A DNA stretch of 64,000 bases from Micrococcaceae bacterium Sec5.1 (GCA_039636795.1 CP143430.1:1178001-1242000), one strand, 5' to 3'; numbered from the stretch's first letter, positions 33,205 through 42,836 are shown. Numbers and translations: made by a program. The notes: generated by a model from the sequence alone, not told the origin.

Positions 33205-35475
33205 CTAGCCATCCGACGGCTTTTTGGCAGGCTTCCTCGGAGCCGACCGGCGGGAACGGGCCGCCGGAGTTGAGGGGATCAGTCCCTTGACCTGGGCCAG
33301 GACAGTCGGGTTCACGCCGCGGGAGCCCAAATCTTTGGCGAGGGTTTCCACCTCTGACTTTGCCGCTGCGGTGTTATCCGCCTTCACATGCAGCTCCGTT
33401 CGTAGTTCCACGAGCTTCCGGTACGCCAGGTTGTTCGCGGCACCGGTGCCCTTCTGGTAGCTCGCGAGCCCCACATCGGTCAGCGCAAGGGCCCGCTCAG
33501 GATCGGCGCTGTGGTGCTTCACCATCTTGTCTTCCTTGCGCCGATAGAAGTCATCTCCCACGGATTGCGCGACGGCGGTGGCCGCCTTGACGCCCAAAGG
33601 CTCGCCGCCGAACCGCTCGGCTGCCTCGGTAAGGGCGTCCAGCCCTTTGCTCAGGTGCGGCGACATGGATCCTTCGAAGGCGAGCGTGAGTCCTACTTCC
33701 CGCGTGAAGAACTCGGGTGCAAACCGGTCCTCCTCCCGTGTGACCGGGAAACCGACCCGCAACGGCAAGGTGTTGGACGCCTGAACGATGCCCTCGGTCG
33801 AATAGATGGCGCGGACGAGATACTGACCAGGCTCATCGAAAGCGAAGCCCTGCACTCCAAATGCCAGCTGGACCAGTTGGCTGTAGCGGTCGCTGCCATC
33901 GCTCGTGGCGCCGGCGGCGGGTTCCAAGGTCACCGGTTCAGGGAGGCCGTAAAAGCAGACCACGGATTCGTGCAGCACCACGGTTCCGTCCGGCTTCTGC
34001 ACGTACACGGTGGTGTTCGCGAACCTGGGATCCATCCGGCCGTCCACCACCACGGGAACGTCGCTGGTGTTGCGCAAGCGGAATTCAATGGACACAGGCT
34101 CCATATAGTCGAAGTGGCTCTTGGCTGAGAGCGTCAGTTCAATATCGCTGCCCGGCCCGGAGACGGTCATGGCGCCGGCAGGGGATTCCAGATGCCCACC
34201 GGAAGCCCACGGATCTCCACCCATAATCACGGATGCACGGTCGCCATGGCGCATGTGGAGCAGTTCGTCGTCGTCGAACCTGAACCGGAAGTTGCCCCAG
34301 AAGGTGTCCGTGCCGTTGCGCTGATCGTATTTCCAGTCGTAGTTCATCCAGGACAAGGAATCCGGCCTCGCCTTGTCCCACGCATGCAGGAAGTTGAAAG
34401 CGTGCCCTGCCTCGTGGACCCACGTGTACAGGAAGTGGCGCATCGCCCAGGCCTGGTCCTGCGTGGTGGGATTGGAGACCAGGTTCGTGAACCAGGAGTG
34501 GTTGCGGAAGACCGCAAAACCCTGGCGATCCGGACCGCGACCCGCGCCGCCAAAGCCCGCAGCGGCGTCGAACATAATGCCACCAACTCCAGCGGTGTCG
34601 AAGAGACCTGCCTGCACGCCCCAAAGGTTCCAGGCAGGCCATCCGGAGTTGAACTTGCCGAAGGAGGTCTCCATGGCATCGTGAAGTTCGCCGACGTTCC
34701 ACGAGGCGAAGCCGGCAGCACTGTCATCGATCACTGTATGGACCGGATCGATGGTGACGGCGACGCCCGCGTCGCGGTACGCGGACTCGATGGTGATGGT
34801 CCGGTTGACCAGGTCCGCAGGGCGGTTGTTGTGTAAGTGGCTGTTGTAGACGGGCGCTTTGGGTTCGATGTCCACGGACGTGCAGTAGTCGAGCTCAAGG
34901 TTCATATCGCGGAAACAGCCCGAACGGTAGGCACATGCGTAAGGCTGCCCGGCAACGCCGCCCGCCGTGAACGTGACCACTGCACCAGTGATTGCGCCGT
35001 GGGACCAGGACACGGTGATTTCCACCGTTGTGGCGGGATGCGTCCCTTTCCAGAAGCGGACGGTTCCCGTGATATGTGCCTCCGCGCGGGTCATGGTGAC
35101 TACCGGGGTATCCACAATCCATGACTCCACATAGGTCTTCACGAGTTGGTTGACGCCACCTGTTTTGACCCAGCGGGTGCTGTATAGATCGCCACTGACT
35201 TTGTTCAGCACCGGAGATTCCACGCCCTGGCGGGGATCGACGTCCAAGCGGAGATCCAGCGCGCTGCCGACAGGGCCATTGCCTGCCTGATTGCCTTCAT
35301 AGCGGCCGCTCACGGGAGCGGAGCGCCAGCACCTCCACCAGTCTTCGGAGGGCCATGTCAACGTGCTGGGCTGGGCCCCAAAAGCGTGGGGCCCAGAAGC
35401 GGACGGAAACGGGATGTCAGTGGGGTTGCTGGTGACAGGGTTGTAGTGGGTGCCGGGGACGTTGGGGGTGTCCAT
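33205..35475 (-). CDS. Large protein with HEAGH zinc-protease motif, function unknown
   Basis: The 756-residue product has no signal peptide or transmembrane span. The first 330 residues look beta-rich and Trp-rich (TWPSEDWWRCW, DLYSTRWVKTGG). A zinc-protease-like HEAGH lies at residues 354-358 (FLYTWVHEAGHAFNFLHAWDKARPDSLSW). Residues about 430-600 resemble an Ig-like or C2-like beta sandwich (IELTLSAKSHFDYMEPVSIEFRLRNTSDVPVVV). The tail from about 700 is Lys/Arg/Ser/Pro-rich (STPAARSRRSAPRKPAKK). I do not recognise the family. ATG 35475 is chosen because the short upstream extension looks non-coding. An intracellular or non-classically secreted metallopeptidase is possible; catalysis is not shown. 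Confidence 0.8.
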   Translation of the reverse strand: MDTPNVPGTHYNPVTSNPTDIPFPSASGPHAFGAQPSTLTWPSEDWWRCWRSAPVSGRYEGNQAGNGPVGSALDLRLDVDPRQGVESPVLNKVSGDLYSTRWVKTGGVNQLVKTYVESWIVDTPVVTMTRAEAHITGTVRFWKGTHPATTVEITVSWSHGAITGAVVTFTAGGVAGQPYACAYRSGCFRDMNLELDYCTSVDIEPKAPVYNSHLHNNRPADLVNRTITIESAYRDAGVAVTIDPVHTVIDDSAAGFASWNVGELHDAMETSFGKFNSGWPAWNLWGVQAGLFDTAGVGGIMFDAAAGFGGAGRGPDRQGFAVFRNHSWFTNLVSNPTTQDQAWAMRHFLYTWVHEAGHAFNFLHAWDKARPDSLSWMNYDWKYDQRNGTDTFWGNFRFRFDDDELLHMRHGDRASVIMGGDPWASGGHLESPAGAMTVSGPGSDIELTLSAKSHFDYMEPVSIEFRLRNTSDVPVVVDGRMDPRFANTTVYVQKPDGTVVLHESVVCFYGLPEPVTLEPAAGATSDGSDRYSQLVQLAFGVQGFAFDEPGQYLVRAIYSTEGIVQASNTLPLRVGFPVTREEDRFAPEFFTREVGLTLAFEGSMSPHLSKGLDALTEAAERFGGEPLGVKAATAVAQSVGDDFYRRKEDKMVKHHSADPERALALTDVGLASYQKGTGAANNLAYRKLVELRTELHVKADNTAAAKSEVETLAKDLGSRGVNPTVLAQVKGLIPSTPAARSRRSAPRKPAKKPSDG

Positions 35476-35799
35476 GTGAGGATCTTTCTCGCTCTGTAAG
35501 CAGTCAATATGCGTTCGTCCATCACAGGATGACCAGATGGACGGCATGACGGTTCAGGGCGGGGCGATGCATGTGAGGAGTCCCAAAGGGGGTGAAAGTG
35601 GCCATGCCCAGAAGCCGTGTGTAACCCAAAACGAGAATACTCCACCGAATGGATTATATCTAGGGAGGCATCCAAATTTTCTGCGCGGCAACCTGCCGGA
35701 TCGCCTAGTCAGCCGCAGCAGCCAAGCGTAGGCTGGCAACATCGGCGTCGGAGCCGAAGGACCCCGCGTCGATGAACCCCATTCGATGAAGGAGGACCC
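35476..35799. other. 324-base intergenic region between divergent genes
   Basis: The stretch separates the HEAGH gene (minus) and the CBS gene (plus) and must hold both promoters. It contains an AT-rich patch (around 35640-35680, with TATATCTAGGGAGG) and the ribosome site AAGGAGGACCC of the CBS gene. Short frames here look non-coding. No RNA gene or clear operator was seen. Confidence 0.5.
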
Positions 35800-36234
35800 A
35801 TGAGTGTCGTACGTGAATTCATGACGACGGATGCCCAGTGCATTCCGGAGGACCAGACTCTTCAGGACGCCGCCCGCATGATGAGGGACTTGGACTGCGG
35901 TTCACTTCCCATCTGCGGCAATGACGGCAGGCTGACCGGCTTCATCACTGACCGCGACATCGTGGTCAAGTGTCTGGCCGAGGGAAGGGACGCCCGCGAA
36001 GTCCGGGCAAGCGAACTCGCCACCGGTAAGCCGTACTGGGTTGACGCTGATGCCAACGTTGACGAAGCCATCAACATGATGGAAGAGCATCAGGTTCGCC
36101 GTCTTCCCGTCATCAAGGATCACAAGCTGGTAGGCATCATCAGCCAGGGAGATATTGCCCGCAACCACTACGCAGAACAGCGCGTGGGCGAAATGGTGGA
36201 GCACATCTCCTCCAAGGAGCACATGTCCCACTAG
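35800..36234 (+). CDS. CBS-domain-pair protein
   Basis: The 144-residue protein is essentially two CBS motifs: residues about 7-60 (MTTDAQCIPEDQTLQDAARMMRDLDCGSLPICGNDGRLTGFITDRDIVVK) and 75-128 (YWVDADANVDEAINMMEEHQVRRLPVIKDHKLVGIISQGDIA). CBS pairs bind adenosyl nucleotides and act as energy or ligand sensors; stand-alone ones of this size are common, often hypoxia- or stress-induced, in actinobacteria. A strong ribosome site (AAGGAGGACCC) precedes ATG 35800. The partner protein is not evident from the neighbourhood. Confidence 0.93.
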   Translation: MSVVREFMTTDAQCIPEDQTLQDAARMMRDLDCGSLPICGNDGRLTGFITDRDIVVKCLAEGRDAREVRASELATGKPYWVDADANVDEAINMMEEHQVRRLPVIKDHKLVGIISQGDIARNHYAEQRVGEMVEHISSKEHMSH

Positions 36235-36289
36235 AGGCCGACCAGCCCGCTGTAATCCAGGTAATCCAGCCGCCGCGAAGCGCTCCCCG

Positions 36290-36586
36290 TCAGAGGAACG
36301 CCTCGCGGCCCGTTCCTTCGCGCAGCACGAGTTCGTCATCCTCTATGGAGACAATCAGGCTCCTGGGTTTACCAGCGAGCTTTTTCGTTGCGCTGAGCTT
36401 TCTGCTGCGGATTTCGACTCCCACCGTGGCGCCTTTCGCCGGCAGCTCCACCGTGATTTCGTCGGCCATACCCAACAGCATCTTGGTAGACACATCCCGT
36501 TCGGACACAGCTTCCTTGCCGTTGACGGTCACGCTCACGTCATCGGAAACAAACCCGTCCTGAAGGATGATGAGCAGTTCCTGCAT
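36290..36586 (-). CDS. Conserved-looking 98-residue protein, unknown function
   Basis: The product (MQELLIILQDGFVSDDVSVTVNGKEAVSERDVSTKML...REGTGREAFL) is soluble and predicted mostly beta, with a charged centre rich in Lys/Arg. Codon use is like that of its neighbours and the frame fills the gap between the CBS and tex genes, so it is probably real. The pattern of short strands with a LPAKGATVGVEIRSRKLSATKKLAGKPRSLIVSI segment might suit a small sandwich fold. I do not recognise a family. Confidence 0.65.
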   Translation of the reverse strand: MQELLIILQDGFVSDDVSVTVNGKEAVSERDVSTKMLLGMADEITVELPAKGATVGVEIRSRKLSATKKLAGKPRSLIVSIEDDELVLREGTGREAFL

Positions 36587-36658
36587 GCTCCAACTACAGC
36601 ACTAACAGCGCTCCCGGCATAGGCTTTCCGGAACCCGGACCTGAAAACTGTCGGTCAT

Positions 36659-39130
36659 GTGAGGCAAACTGTCAGGGTGACTCAATCTCTCCAGCACCAG
36701 TCAGCCGATTCTGCCATCCATCAACTCATCGCCAACGAACTCGGCGTGAAGGCCTGGCAGGTCAAGGCCGCGGTGGAACTGCTCGACGCCGGATCCACCG
36801 TTCCCTTCATCGCCCGCTACCGTAAGGAAGTCACAGGGACGCTCGATGACACCCAGCTTCGCGATCTTGAGGAACGCCTCCGGTACCTGCGTGAGCTGGA
36901 AGAGCGGCGCAGGACCGTTCTCGAGGCGATAGCAGCCCAAGGCAAGCTGACCCCGGAACTGGAAGCCGCCGTCGTCGGTGCTGACACCAAGGCGAGGCTG
37001 GAGGACATCTACCTCCCCTTCAAGTCCAAGCGCCGAACCAAGGCACAGATTGCCCGCGAAGCCGGGCTGGAGCCGCTGGCCGACGTCCTGCTCGCCAACC
37101 CACAGCTGGACCCCGAAACAGAAGCCGCCAAGTATCTCAACGCCGAGCACTCGATTGAGGATTCTGCCGCAGCGCTCGCGGGCGCCCGCGCGATCCTGGT
37201 GGAGCGCGTCGCCCAGGACCCTGACCTTGCCGAGGACCTGCGTGAGCGGCTCTGGAAGCAGGGGCGCATGGTCTCCCATGTCAAGAAGGGCATGGAGGCC
37301 GAAGGCCAGAAGTTCAAGGATTACTTCGAGTTCACGCAAGTCCCGTCCGGAATGCCGTCGCACCGGGTGCTCGCCCTGTTGCGGGGTGAAAAGGACGGCG
37401 TACTTGAGCTGGATCTCGCCGAAGCAGACCCCGCCGACGACGACGCCCTGGCCGCCGCCCGCGGCCGCTACGAGAACGCTGTGGCCAAGTGCCTTGGGGT
37501 CGCCAACCACGGCCGTCCCGCCGATCTCTGGCTTACCCAGACTGCCCAGCTCGCCTGGCGCGGTCGCATCCTGGACCGCCTCACCACGGATCTGCGCGGA
37601 CGCATGTTTGCTGACGCCGAGGATGAAGCTGTGCGGGTTTTCGCCGCCAATCTACGTGATGTGTTGCTCGCTGCGCCAGCCGGCAACCGCTCCACCCTCG
37701 GCCTCGACCCGGGACTCCGCACAGGGGTGAAGGTGGCGGTGGTGGATGGCACCGGCAAGGTGGTTGCCACGGACACCATCTATCCTCACGCGCCGGCAAA
37801 GAAATGGGACGAGGCGTTGTCCACCCTCGGCCGCCTCGCCAAGCAGTACAACGTGGAACTCGTGGCGATCGGCAACGGCACGGCGTCGCGGGAAACGGAC
37901 AAGCTGGCCACCGAGCTCATCAAGTCCCTTGAGGCCGCAGGCTCCAAGGGTGTCCAGAAACTGGTTGTTTCCGAGGCCGGTGCTTCCGTGTACTCCGCGT
38001 CGGCCCTGGCAGCTTCCGAGCTCCCCGGCATGGACGTCTCACTCCGCGGCGCTGTCTCCATTGCCCGCCGGCTTCAGGATCCGCTGGCCGAACTGGTGAA
38101 GATCGAACCCAAGTCCATCGGCGTGGGCCAGTACCAGCACGATGTCACCGCCGCCAAGCTGGACCGCTCACTGGACGCTGTGGTGGAAGACTGCGTGAAT
38201 GCCGTGGGCGTGGACGTCAACACGGCGTCCCCCGCGCTGCTGAGCCGTGTGGCCGGCGTCGGACCGTTGCTGAGTGAAAACATTGTGGCGTACCGCAACG
38301 AGAATGGCCCGTTCGCCAAGCGGAGCGACCTCAAGAAGGTACCCCGTCTGGGAGCCAAGGCATTCGAGCAGTGCGCCGGCTTCCTCCGGATCACCGGGGG
38401 AGCGGAGCCGTTGGATGCTTCCAGCGTGCACCCCGAGGCCTACTCCGTTGCCCGCAAGATCCTCGTCGCGGCTGGCGGTGGACCCACCACTGCACTGGAT
38501 CCGCAGACATTCGTTGACGGCACGTTCGGCCTGCCCACCGTCAAGGACATCATGTCCGAGCTCGAGAAGCCGGGCCGCGATCCCCGCCCCGCGTTCAAGG
38601 CGGCATCATTCTCCGAGGGCATTGAAAAGATCTCCGACCTCAAGCCCGGCATGATCCTGGAAGGCACAGTCACCAACGTTGCAGCGTTCGGTGCTTTCGT
38701 GGACGTCGGAGTGCACCAGGACGGGCTGGTCCACGTGTCCGCACTGTCCAACAAATTCGTCTCGGATCCCCGCGAGATCGTGAAATCCGGGCAGGTAGTG
38801 CGGGTCAAGGTGCTTGAGGCCGATCCCGAGCGCAAGCGCATCTCTCTGACCTTAAGGCTCGACGACGAACCCGGCACCGCGGGCGGCCGCGGTTCCGGTG
38901 GGCGTGCTCAGGGTGGAGGTAACCCTGGCGGAGGCGACCAGCGCGCACGGGATGCTGGAGGCCAGCGCTCAGGTGGCCAGCCGGGGCAGCGCTCAGGTGG
39001 CCAGCCGGGTCAGCGTGGCGGTGGCCAGCCGGGCCAGGGTGACCGTCGCCAGGGCAAGCCGCAGCAGTCTGAAGCTCCCGCCAACACAGCTATGGCCGAG
39101 GCACTTCGTCGGGCAGGGCTCGGGAAGTAG
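36659..39130 (+). CDS. tex: Tex-family RNA-binding transcription accessory protein
   Basis: The 823-residue protein has all Tex modules: N-terminal helical region with [27 protein letters not shown], a YqgF/RNase-H-like domain around 340-450 ([24 protein letters not shown]), helix-hairpin-helices around 500-560 ([27 protein letters not shown]), and a C-terminal S1 domain around 660-735 ([33 protein letters not shown]). An actinobacterial Gly/Arg/Gln-rich tail with repeated RSGGQPGQ units follows, suited to RNA binding. Tex acts with RNA polymerase and ribosomes. The start may be GTG 36659 or GTG 36677; neither ribosome site is strong. Confidence 0.95.
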   Translation: MRQTVRVTQSLQHQSADSAIHQLIANELGVKAWQVKAAVELLDAGSTVPFIARYRKEVTGTLDDTQLRDLEERLRYLRELEERRRTVLEAIAAQGKLTPELEAAVVGADTKARLEDIYLPFKSKRRTKAQIAREAGLEPLADVLLANPQLDPETEAAKYLNAEHSIEDSAAALAGARAILVERVAQDPDLAEDLRERLWKQGRMVSHVKKGMEAEGQKFKDYFEFTQVPSGMPSHRVLALLRGEKDGVLELDLAEADPADDDALAAARGRYENAVAKCLGVANHGRPADLWLTQTAQLAWRGRILDRLTTDLRGRMFADAEDEAVRVFAANLRDVLLAAPAGNRSTLGLDPGLRTGVKVAVVDGTGKVVATDTIYPHAPAKKWDEALSTLGRLAKQYNVELVAIGNGTASRETDKLATELIKSLEAAGSKGVQKLVVSEAGASVYSASALAASELPGMDVSLRGAVSIARRLQDPLAELVKIEPKSIGVGQYQHDVTAAKLDRSLDAVVEDCVNAVGVDVNTASPALLSRVAGVGPLLSENIVAYRNENGPFAKRSDLKKVPRLGAKAFEQCAGFLRITGGAEPLDASSVHPEAYSVARKILVAAGGGPTTALDPQTFVDGTFGLPTVKDIMSELEKPGRDPRPAFKAASFSEGIEKISDLKPGMILEGTVTNVAAFGAFVDVGVHQDGLVHVSALSNKFVSDPREIVKSGQVVRVKVLEADPERKRISLTLRLDDEPGTAGGRGSGGRAQGGGNPGGGDQRARDAGGQRSGGQPGQRSGGQPGQRGGGQPGQGDRRQGKPQQSEAPANTAMAEALRRAGLGK

Positions 39131-39150
39131 CCAGCCGCAGCCCACGAAAC

Positions 39151-39206
39151 CCCACCTTGTTCGCCTGTCATGCCGTACAACGGTATGACGAGCGAACAAG
39201 GGCGGG
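39151..39206. repeat. Palindrome of the CCTTGTTCGC family, copy 1
   Basis: CCTTGTTCGC ... GCGAACAAGG with inner imperfect pairing (TGTCATGCCG/CGGTATGACGA) forms a 56-base palindrome 20 bases after the tex stop. Its tips match a second copy at 42765-42819. The convergent DUF1622 gene ends 33 bases later, so it could act as a bidirectional 3'-end hairpin. Confidence 0.75.
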
Positions 39207-39238
39207 TGTTGACAGCGGAGCAAGCTACGACGGAGTGA

Positions 39239-39643
39239 CTACGACGGAACCGACGAGCCATCCGGAACTGAACTGCCGCCGTCGTGGTCCTTTTCCTTCT
39301 GCCACGGCCAGCGGCCAGTGATCTCCAACTCAAGCGAGAAGCTCAGGAACGTCCGGATCAGCACGATGATCGCCAGGACGCCCACGCTCTCAAAGGTGGG
39401 CGTCACAGCGACTGTCCGAATGATGTCGGCGGCCACCAGGAGCTCCAGGCCCAGGAGGATGGACCGTCCCAGCAATTGCCGGTAGGCGCGGTAGGGAGAA
39501 AACGGGGCGAGCCCGCTTGCCCGTTTGGGTTGGTACCCGCGCAAAGCGAGCGGGATGGAAACCAGCGCCCCAATCACCATGACTGCCACGCCTGCGAAGT
39601 CCATGTACCGGCCGACTTCTTCGATGATGTGCTGGAAATCCAT
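39239..39643 (-). CDS. DUF1622 membrane protein
   Basis: The 134-residue protein has three probable transmembrane helices: FAGVAVMVIGALVSIPLAL, ILLGLELLVAADIIRTVAV and VGVLAIIVLIRTFLSFSLE. The segments YRQLLGRSILLGLELLVAADIIRTV and LIRTFLSFSLELEITGRWPW are the hallmarks of DUF1622. Function of the family is unknown. ATG 39643 follows GGGAGGG. It begins 16 bases after the stop of the MSMEG_6728-type gene on the same strand, so the two are likely co-transcribed. The polar tail with DGSSVP repeats is variable. Confidence 0.88.
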   Translation of the reverse strand: MDFQHIIEEVGRYMDFAGVAVMVIGALVSIPLALRGYQPKRASGLAPFSPYRAYRQLLGRSILLGLELLVAADIIRTVAVTPTFESVGVLAIIVLIRTFLSFSLELEITGRWPWQKEKDHDGGSSVPDGSSVPS

Positions 39644-39658
39644 GGCCCTCCCTAGCCA

Positions 39659-40573
39659 TTACTGTGCGGGCGCGGGGATCGGGAAGAAGACCCGCGGATC
39701 CTGCAGCAGAGCCGGGTAGTCGAAATCGGAGCGCTTGACCACATCGGTGACTTCGAAGTTCCGGGCGAACTTACCATCAACCGTGATCGGCCGTCCCTGG
39801 ACCAAGCCGACAGCGAAAATCTGGCCGCCATCGAAGGGGACGGCGATCTCGGTTTTGCCGGGAAGCGTGTTGAACGCAGCTTCCTGGGCTTGGCGTTTCC
39901 GCGTGGGCTTCTTCTCCAGTACCTTGGCAGGACGCTTTTTGGGGCCCTTGAGTTGGCGGCGGGACTTCTCTTCCGCGTACACAAATTGGTACTCGCCGGA
40001 TTCTGAATCCGCGGCAGCCTTGGCCTTGCCGTGAGGAGGCATGCTCACAGTGGTGAGCTGTTCCGGGCGGATGTCTTCCACATTGGCCCGCAGGATCCAG
40101 AGACGGTCCTCTTCAGGGTCTTCAGGGTGGAATTCATGCTTGGGCTCGGGCCAGATGTACTCAAGCTTTTCTTCGACGCCCGGGAAGAGCGGTCCGTAGA
40201 ACTTGGGGTCCTTGCCAATGAGCTTGGAGCGGTGGCTGAGGTGCAGGTCCTCGTAGCCCAGCCACGGCGGCATGATGATCCGGGAGGCGTAATCCGGGTG
40301 TGCGGCCTGGGGTGCGAACTCCGCGATGTTGTTGCGGGTGTTGTCCGGGTGGCCGCGCTGGATCCACTCGTCGGCCATTGCCAGGCCGTACATGGTGAGG
40401 GCGGGGACGTGGCCCATCCACATACGGACGGCCGGGTGCTGCTGCCAACCGTACTCCGGGATGACCAGTGCGCGGAGGACCTGGAGGGCTTCGACGCGCT
40501 GTTTGCCGAGCCTTGAGGTGTCGAGCGCCGCGGCGCTCTCACGGAAATCGGCGAAAGGGAGGAAAGTCTGCAT
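39659..40573 (-). CDS. MSMEG_6728-family protein (endonuclease-V-like fold)
   Basis: The 304-residue product begins MQTFLPFADFRESAAALDTSRLGKQRVEALQVLRAL, the defining start of the actinobacterial MSMEG_6728 family, related to the pyrimidine-dimer DNA glycosylase/T4 endonuclease V domain (DTSRLGKQRVE, WMGHVPALTMYGLAMADEW). The second half is basic (KKRPAKVLEKKPTRKRQAQ) and ends in a small beta-rich domain. DNA-damage repair is suggested by the fold but not established. ATG 40573 is preferred to the frame start at 40627. Confidence 0.85.
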   Translation of the reverse strand: MQTFLPFADFRESAAALDTSRLGKQRVEALQVLRALVIPEYGWQQHPAVRMWMGHVPALTMYGLAMADEWIQRGHPDNTRNNIAEFAPQAAHPDYASRIIMPPWLGYEDLHLSHRSKLIGKDPKFYGPLFPGVEEKLEYIWPEPKHEFHPEDPEEDRLWILRANVEDIRPEQLTTVSMPPHGKAKAAADSESGEYQFVYAEEKSRRQLKGPKKRPAKVLEKKPTRKRQAQEAAFNTLPGKTEIAVPFDGGQIFAVGLVQGRPITVDGKFARNFEVTDVVKRSDFDYPALLQDPRVFFPIPAPAQ

Positions 40574-40655
40574 CCTTTCAGTTTGGGGGTCCCGCGGCGA
40601 AGAACCAAGTTGAGTGCTCCGGGACACGTGCGGATATGGGGCCTAGAGTTGTCGA

Positions 40656-41687
40656 GTGGAAACTTTTGGCGAGAAAACGACGACGACGGCGCCCCCGGTT
40701 GCCGAACTGCACCTGCACATCGAAGGGACTCTCCAGCCGGAGCTGATCTTTGCCCTGGCCGAACGCAACGGCATCGAACTGCCGTATGAGGACATCGAAG
40801 AACTGCGGGAGAAGTACGAGTTTACGGATCTGCAGTCCTTCCTTGACCTGTACTACGCCAACATGGCCGTCCTGCAGACCGAGCAGGACTTTACCGACAT
40901 GACTCGCGCTTATCTTCAGCGCGCCGCCGCCGGGGGAGTGCGCCATGCGGAGATCATGATGGATCCCCAGGCGCATGTGTCCAGGGGTGTCCCGCTTGAG
41001 GTGTGCGTCAACGGCGTCGCGAATGCGCTGGCAACGTCGGAGGAAGACTTCGGCGTTTCGACACTCCTCATAGCGGCCTTCCTCAGGGACATGTCCCAGG
41101 ACTCCGCGATTGAAGTGCTGGACCAGCTCCTCGCGATGCACGCCCCCATCGTCGGCATTGGGCTGGACTCAGCAGAGGTGGGCAATCCGCCGTCGAAATT
41201 TGAGCGACTGTACCAGCGTGCTGGTGAGGCCGGGTTGCGAAGGATCGCCCACGCGGGCGAGGAAGGGCCAGCCGCCTACATCACCGAGGCCCTGGACGTG
41301 CTGCACGTGGAGCGGATCGACCACGGTATCCGCTGCATGGAAGACACGGAAGTGGTGCAGCGGCTCGTCGCCGAGCAGGTGCCCCTGACGGTTTGCCCGC
41401 TATCCAACGTTCGCTTGCGTGCGGTGGACAAGCTGGCCGATCACCCATTGCCGGAGATGCTTGCCATCGGTTTGAACGTTTGCGTGAACTCGGATGACCC
41501 CGCATACTTTGGCGGCTATGTAGATGACAACTTCGAGCAGCTGGCCAAGGTCCTTGAGTTCTCGGTTCCGGAGCAGGCCACTTTGGCGGCAAACTCGATC
41601 CGCTCCTCGTTCGCCAGTGACGCCCGGAAAGCCGTATTGCTGGACGAAGTGACTGAGTGGGTCAAGGCGTCGGCGCCGCCGCAATAG
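40656..41687 (+). CDS. Adenine deaminase (adenosine deaminase superfamily, Aah1 type)
   Basis: The 343-residue zinc hydrolase has ELHLHIEGTLQPE (metal His-x-His), the catalytic HAGEEGPAAYI, HGIRCMED, and CPLSNVRL then NSDDPAYFGGY. The NSDDPAYFGGY segment is characteristic of adenine deaminases rather than adenosine deaminases (which have NTDDP), so deamination of adenine to hypoxanthine is the best call. GTG 40656 is the start; TAGAGT lies six bases before it, so the message may be leaderless. The second Asp of SDDP and the catalytic Glu are present. No adjacent purine genes were seen. Confidence 0.9.
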   Translation: METFGEKTTTTAPPVAELHLHIEGTLQPELIFALAERNGIELPYEDIEELREKYEFTDLQSFLDLYYANMAVLQTEQDFTDMTRAYLQRAAAGGVRHAEIMMDPQAHVSRGVPLEVCVNGVANALATSEEDFGVSTLLIAAFLRDMSQDSAIEVLDQLLAMHAPIVGIGLDSAEVGNPPSKFERLYQRAGEAGLRRIAHAGEEGPAAYITEALDVLHVERIDHGIRCMEDTEVVQRLVAEQVPLTVCPLSNVRLRAVDKLADHPLPEMLAIGLNVCVNSDDPAYFGGYVDDNFEQLAKVLEFSVPEQATLAANSIRSSFASDARKAVLLDEVTEWVKASAPPQ

Positions 41688-41841
41688 ACCTGAATTGGCG
41701 CTCAAGGCGAGACCCGTCGATCACTTCCGGCCTCAGGAATGTCATACTCGGTCACGACACACGGTGTTTACCAATATCAGTCGCGCGAATTAACAATTCA
41801 TTGGCAAACTGCAAGGGATTATTCACCGTAGAAGGAGAAGC

Positions 41842-42741
41842 ATGGGCGCCAACACCGCCGAGAACACCAACCTTCGTCTGAAGGCCGTACTGGACATCCT
41901 CGCTGAGGGCGTATGGTCTGGAGCCACACTGAACGCAGGGGAAGTCCTGGCAGAGGCCATCGGACGCGTTCCTTTCAACGACCATGAGGCTGAACTTCTC
42001 AGTGGGGGCATTCCCCGCGGCCACAAAACCCTGACGTCGGCATCGGCAAAGCTGGTCAAGGCCGGCTGGCTGGTCAAGGGGCGTTCAGGATGGACCATCC
42101 CGGACGACGGACTGCGGGCGACGGTCGCCTTCCCTGACGTTTCGGCTTTCGCCGAGGCCCTCGACGCCGGAACACCGGTACCAGCCGATGTTCCCGTGCC
42201 TACGGCCCCTCCCGCCAAGGCCAAGACGAAGCGTGCGGCGACGTCAAAGAAGGCTGCAGCTCCGAAGGCTGCTGCAGAACCGAAGGTAGCCGCCGCGAAG
42301 GTGTCTGCGCCGAAGGCTGCTGCAACAACCAAGGCTGCCACCACCAAGGCTGCGAGCACTAAGGCTGCCCCGGCAGCGAAGAAGGCTTCCACGCGGAAGG
42401 CTCCTGCCAAGGCAGCGGCGGCTACCGCCGTCGAAACCCTGCCCCAGCCGGACGCCGTCGCGATTGCGGGTGACTTCAACAAGATCCTGGGCGCTCCGGA
42501 AGACTGGGCTCCCCAGTACGACGAAGTCCAGATGGAGTTCAACCCGCTGGTTCAGCTGTGGGCGCTGACGGCTGAACTGCCGGCCGGTTTCTATACGTAC
42601 AAGATCGCGCTGAACCGTTCATGGGATGAGAACTATGGCGCGTTCGGAGTCCGGGATGGTGCCAACCATGAGTTGAACCACGACGGCGGCCCGGTCACCT
42701 TCACCTACGACCACGCTACGCACGACATCGTGGTGGGCTGA
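41842..42741 (+). CDS. Fusion of Mrr_N-like winged helix, Lys/Ala-rich linker and X25 starch-type domain
   Basis: The 299-residue protein has three parts. Residues 8-95 (NLRLKAVLDILAEG ... RGHKTLTSASAKLVKAGWLVKGRSGWTI) match the winged-helix Mrr N-terminal type. Residues about 110-198 are an Ala/Lys/Pro-rich, histone-H1-like linker with many KAA and TKA units. Residues 203-299 (AIAGDFNKILGAPEDWAPQYDEVQMEFNPLVQLWALTAELPAGFYTYKIALNRSWDENYG) match the X25 domain of pullulanases, otherwise found in secreted amylolytic enzymes. No signal peptide is present. A DNA-binding protein that senses alpha-glucans is one idea; the true role is unknown. ATG 41842 follows AGAAGGAGAAG. Confidence 0.8.
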   Translation: MGANTAENTNLRLKAVLDILAEGVWSGATLNAGEVLAEAIGRVPFNDHEAELLSGGIPRGHKTLTSASAKLVKAGWLVKGRSGWTIPDDGLRATVAFPDVSAFAEALDAGTPVPADVPVPTAPPAKAKTKRAATSKKAAAPKAAAEPKVAAAKVSAPKAAATTKAATTKAASTKAAPAAKKASTRKAPAKAAAATAVETLPQPDAVAIAGDFNKILGAPEDWAPQYDEVQMEFNPLVQLWALTAELPAGFYTYKIALNRSWDENYGAFGVRDGANHELNHDGGPVTFTYDHATHDIVVG

Positions 42742-42764
42742 TCTAGTCCCTGCCGCTCACCGGC

Positions 42765-42819
42765 CCGCCCTTGTTCGCTCCTCTCGCCCTTGTGCGGTGA
42801 GGAGAGCGGACAAGGGCGG
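42765..42819. repeat. Palindrome of the CCTTGTTCGC family, copy 2
   Basis: CCGCCCTTGTTCGCTCCTCT pairs with the complementary AGGAGAGCGGACAAGGGCGG around an inner loop, giving a 55-base palindrome 24 bases after the X25-fusion stop, followed by TTTCG. Its tips are those of the element at 39151. Confidence 0.75.
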
Positions 42820-42836
42820 CTTTCGTCGGCCTGATG

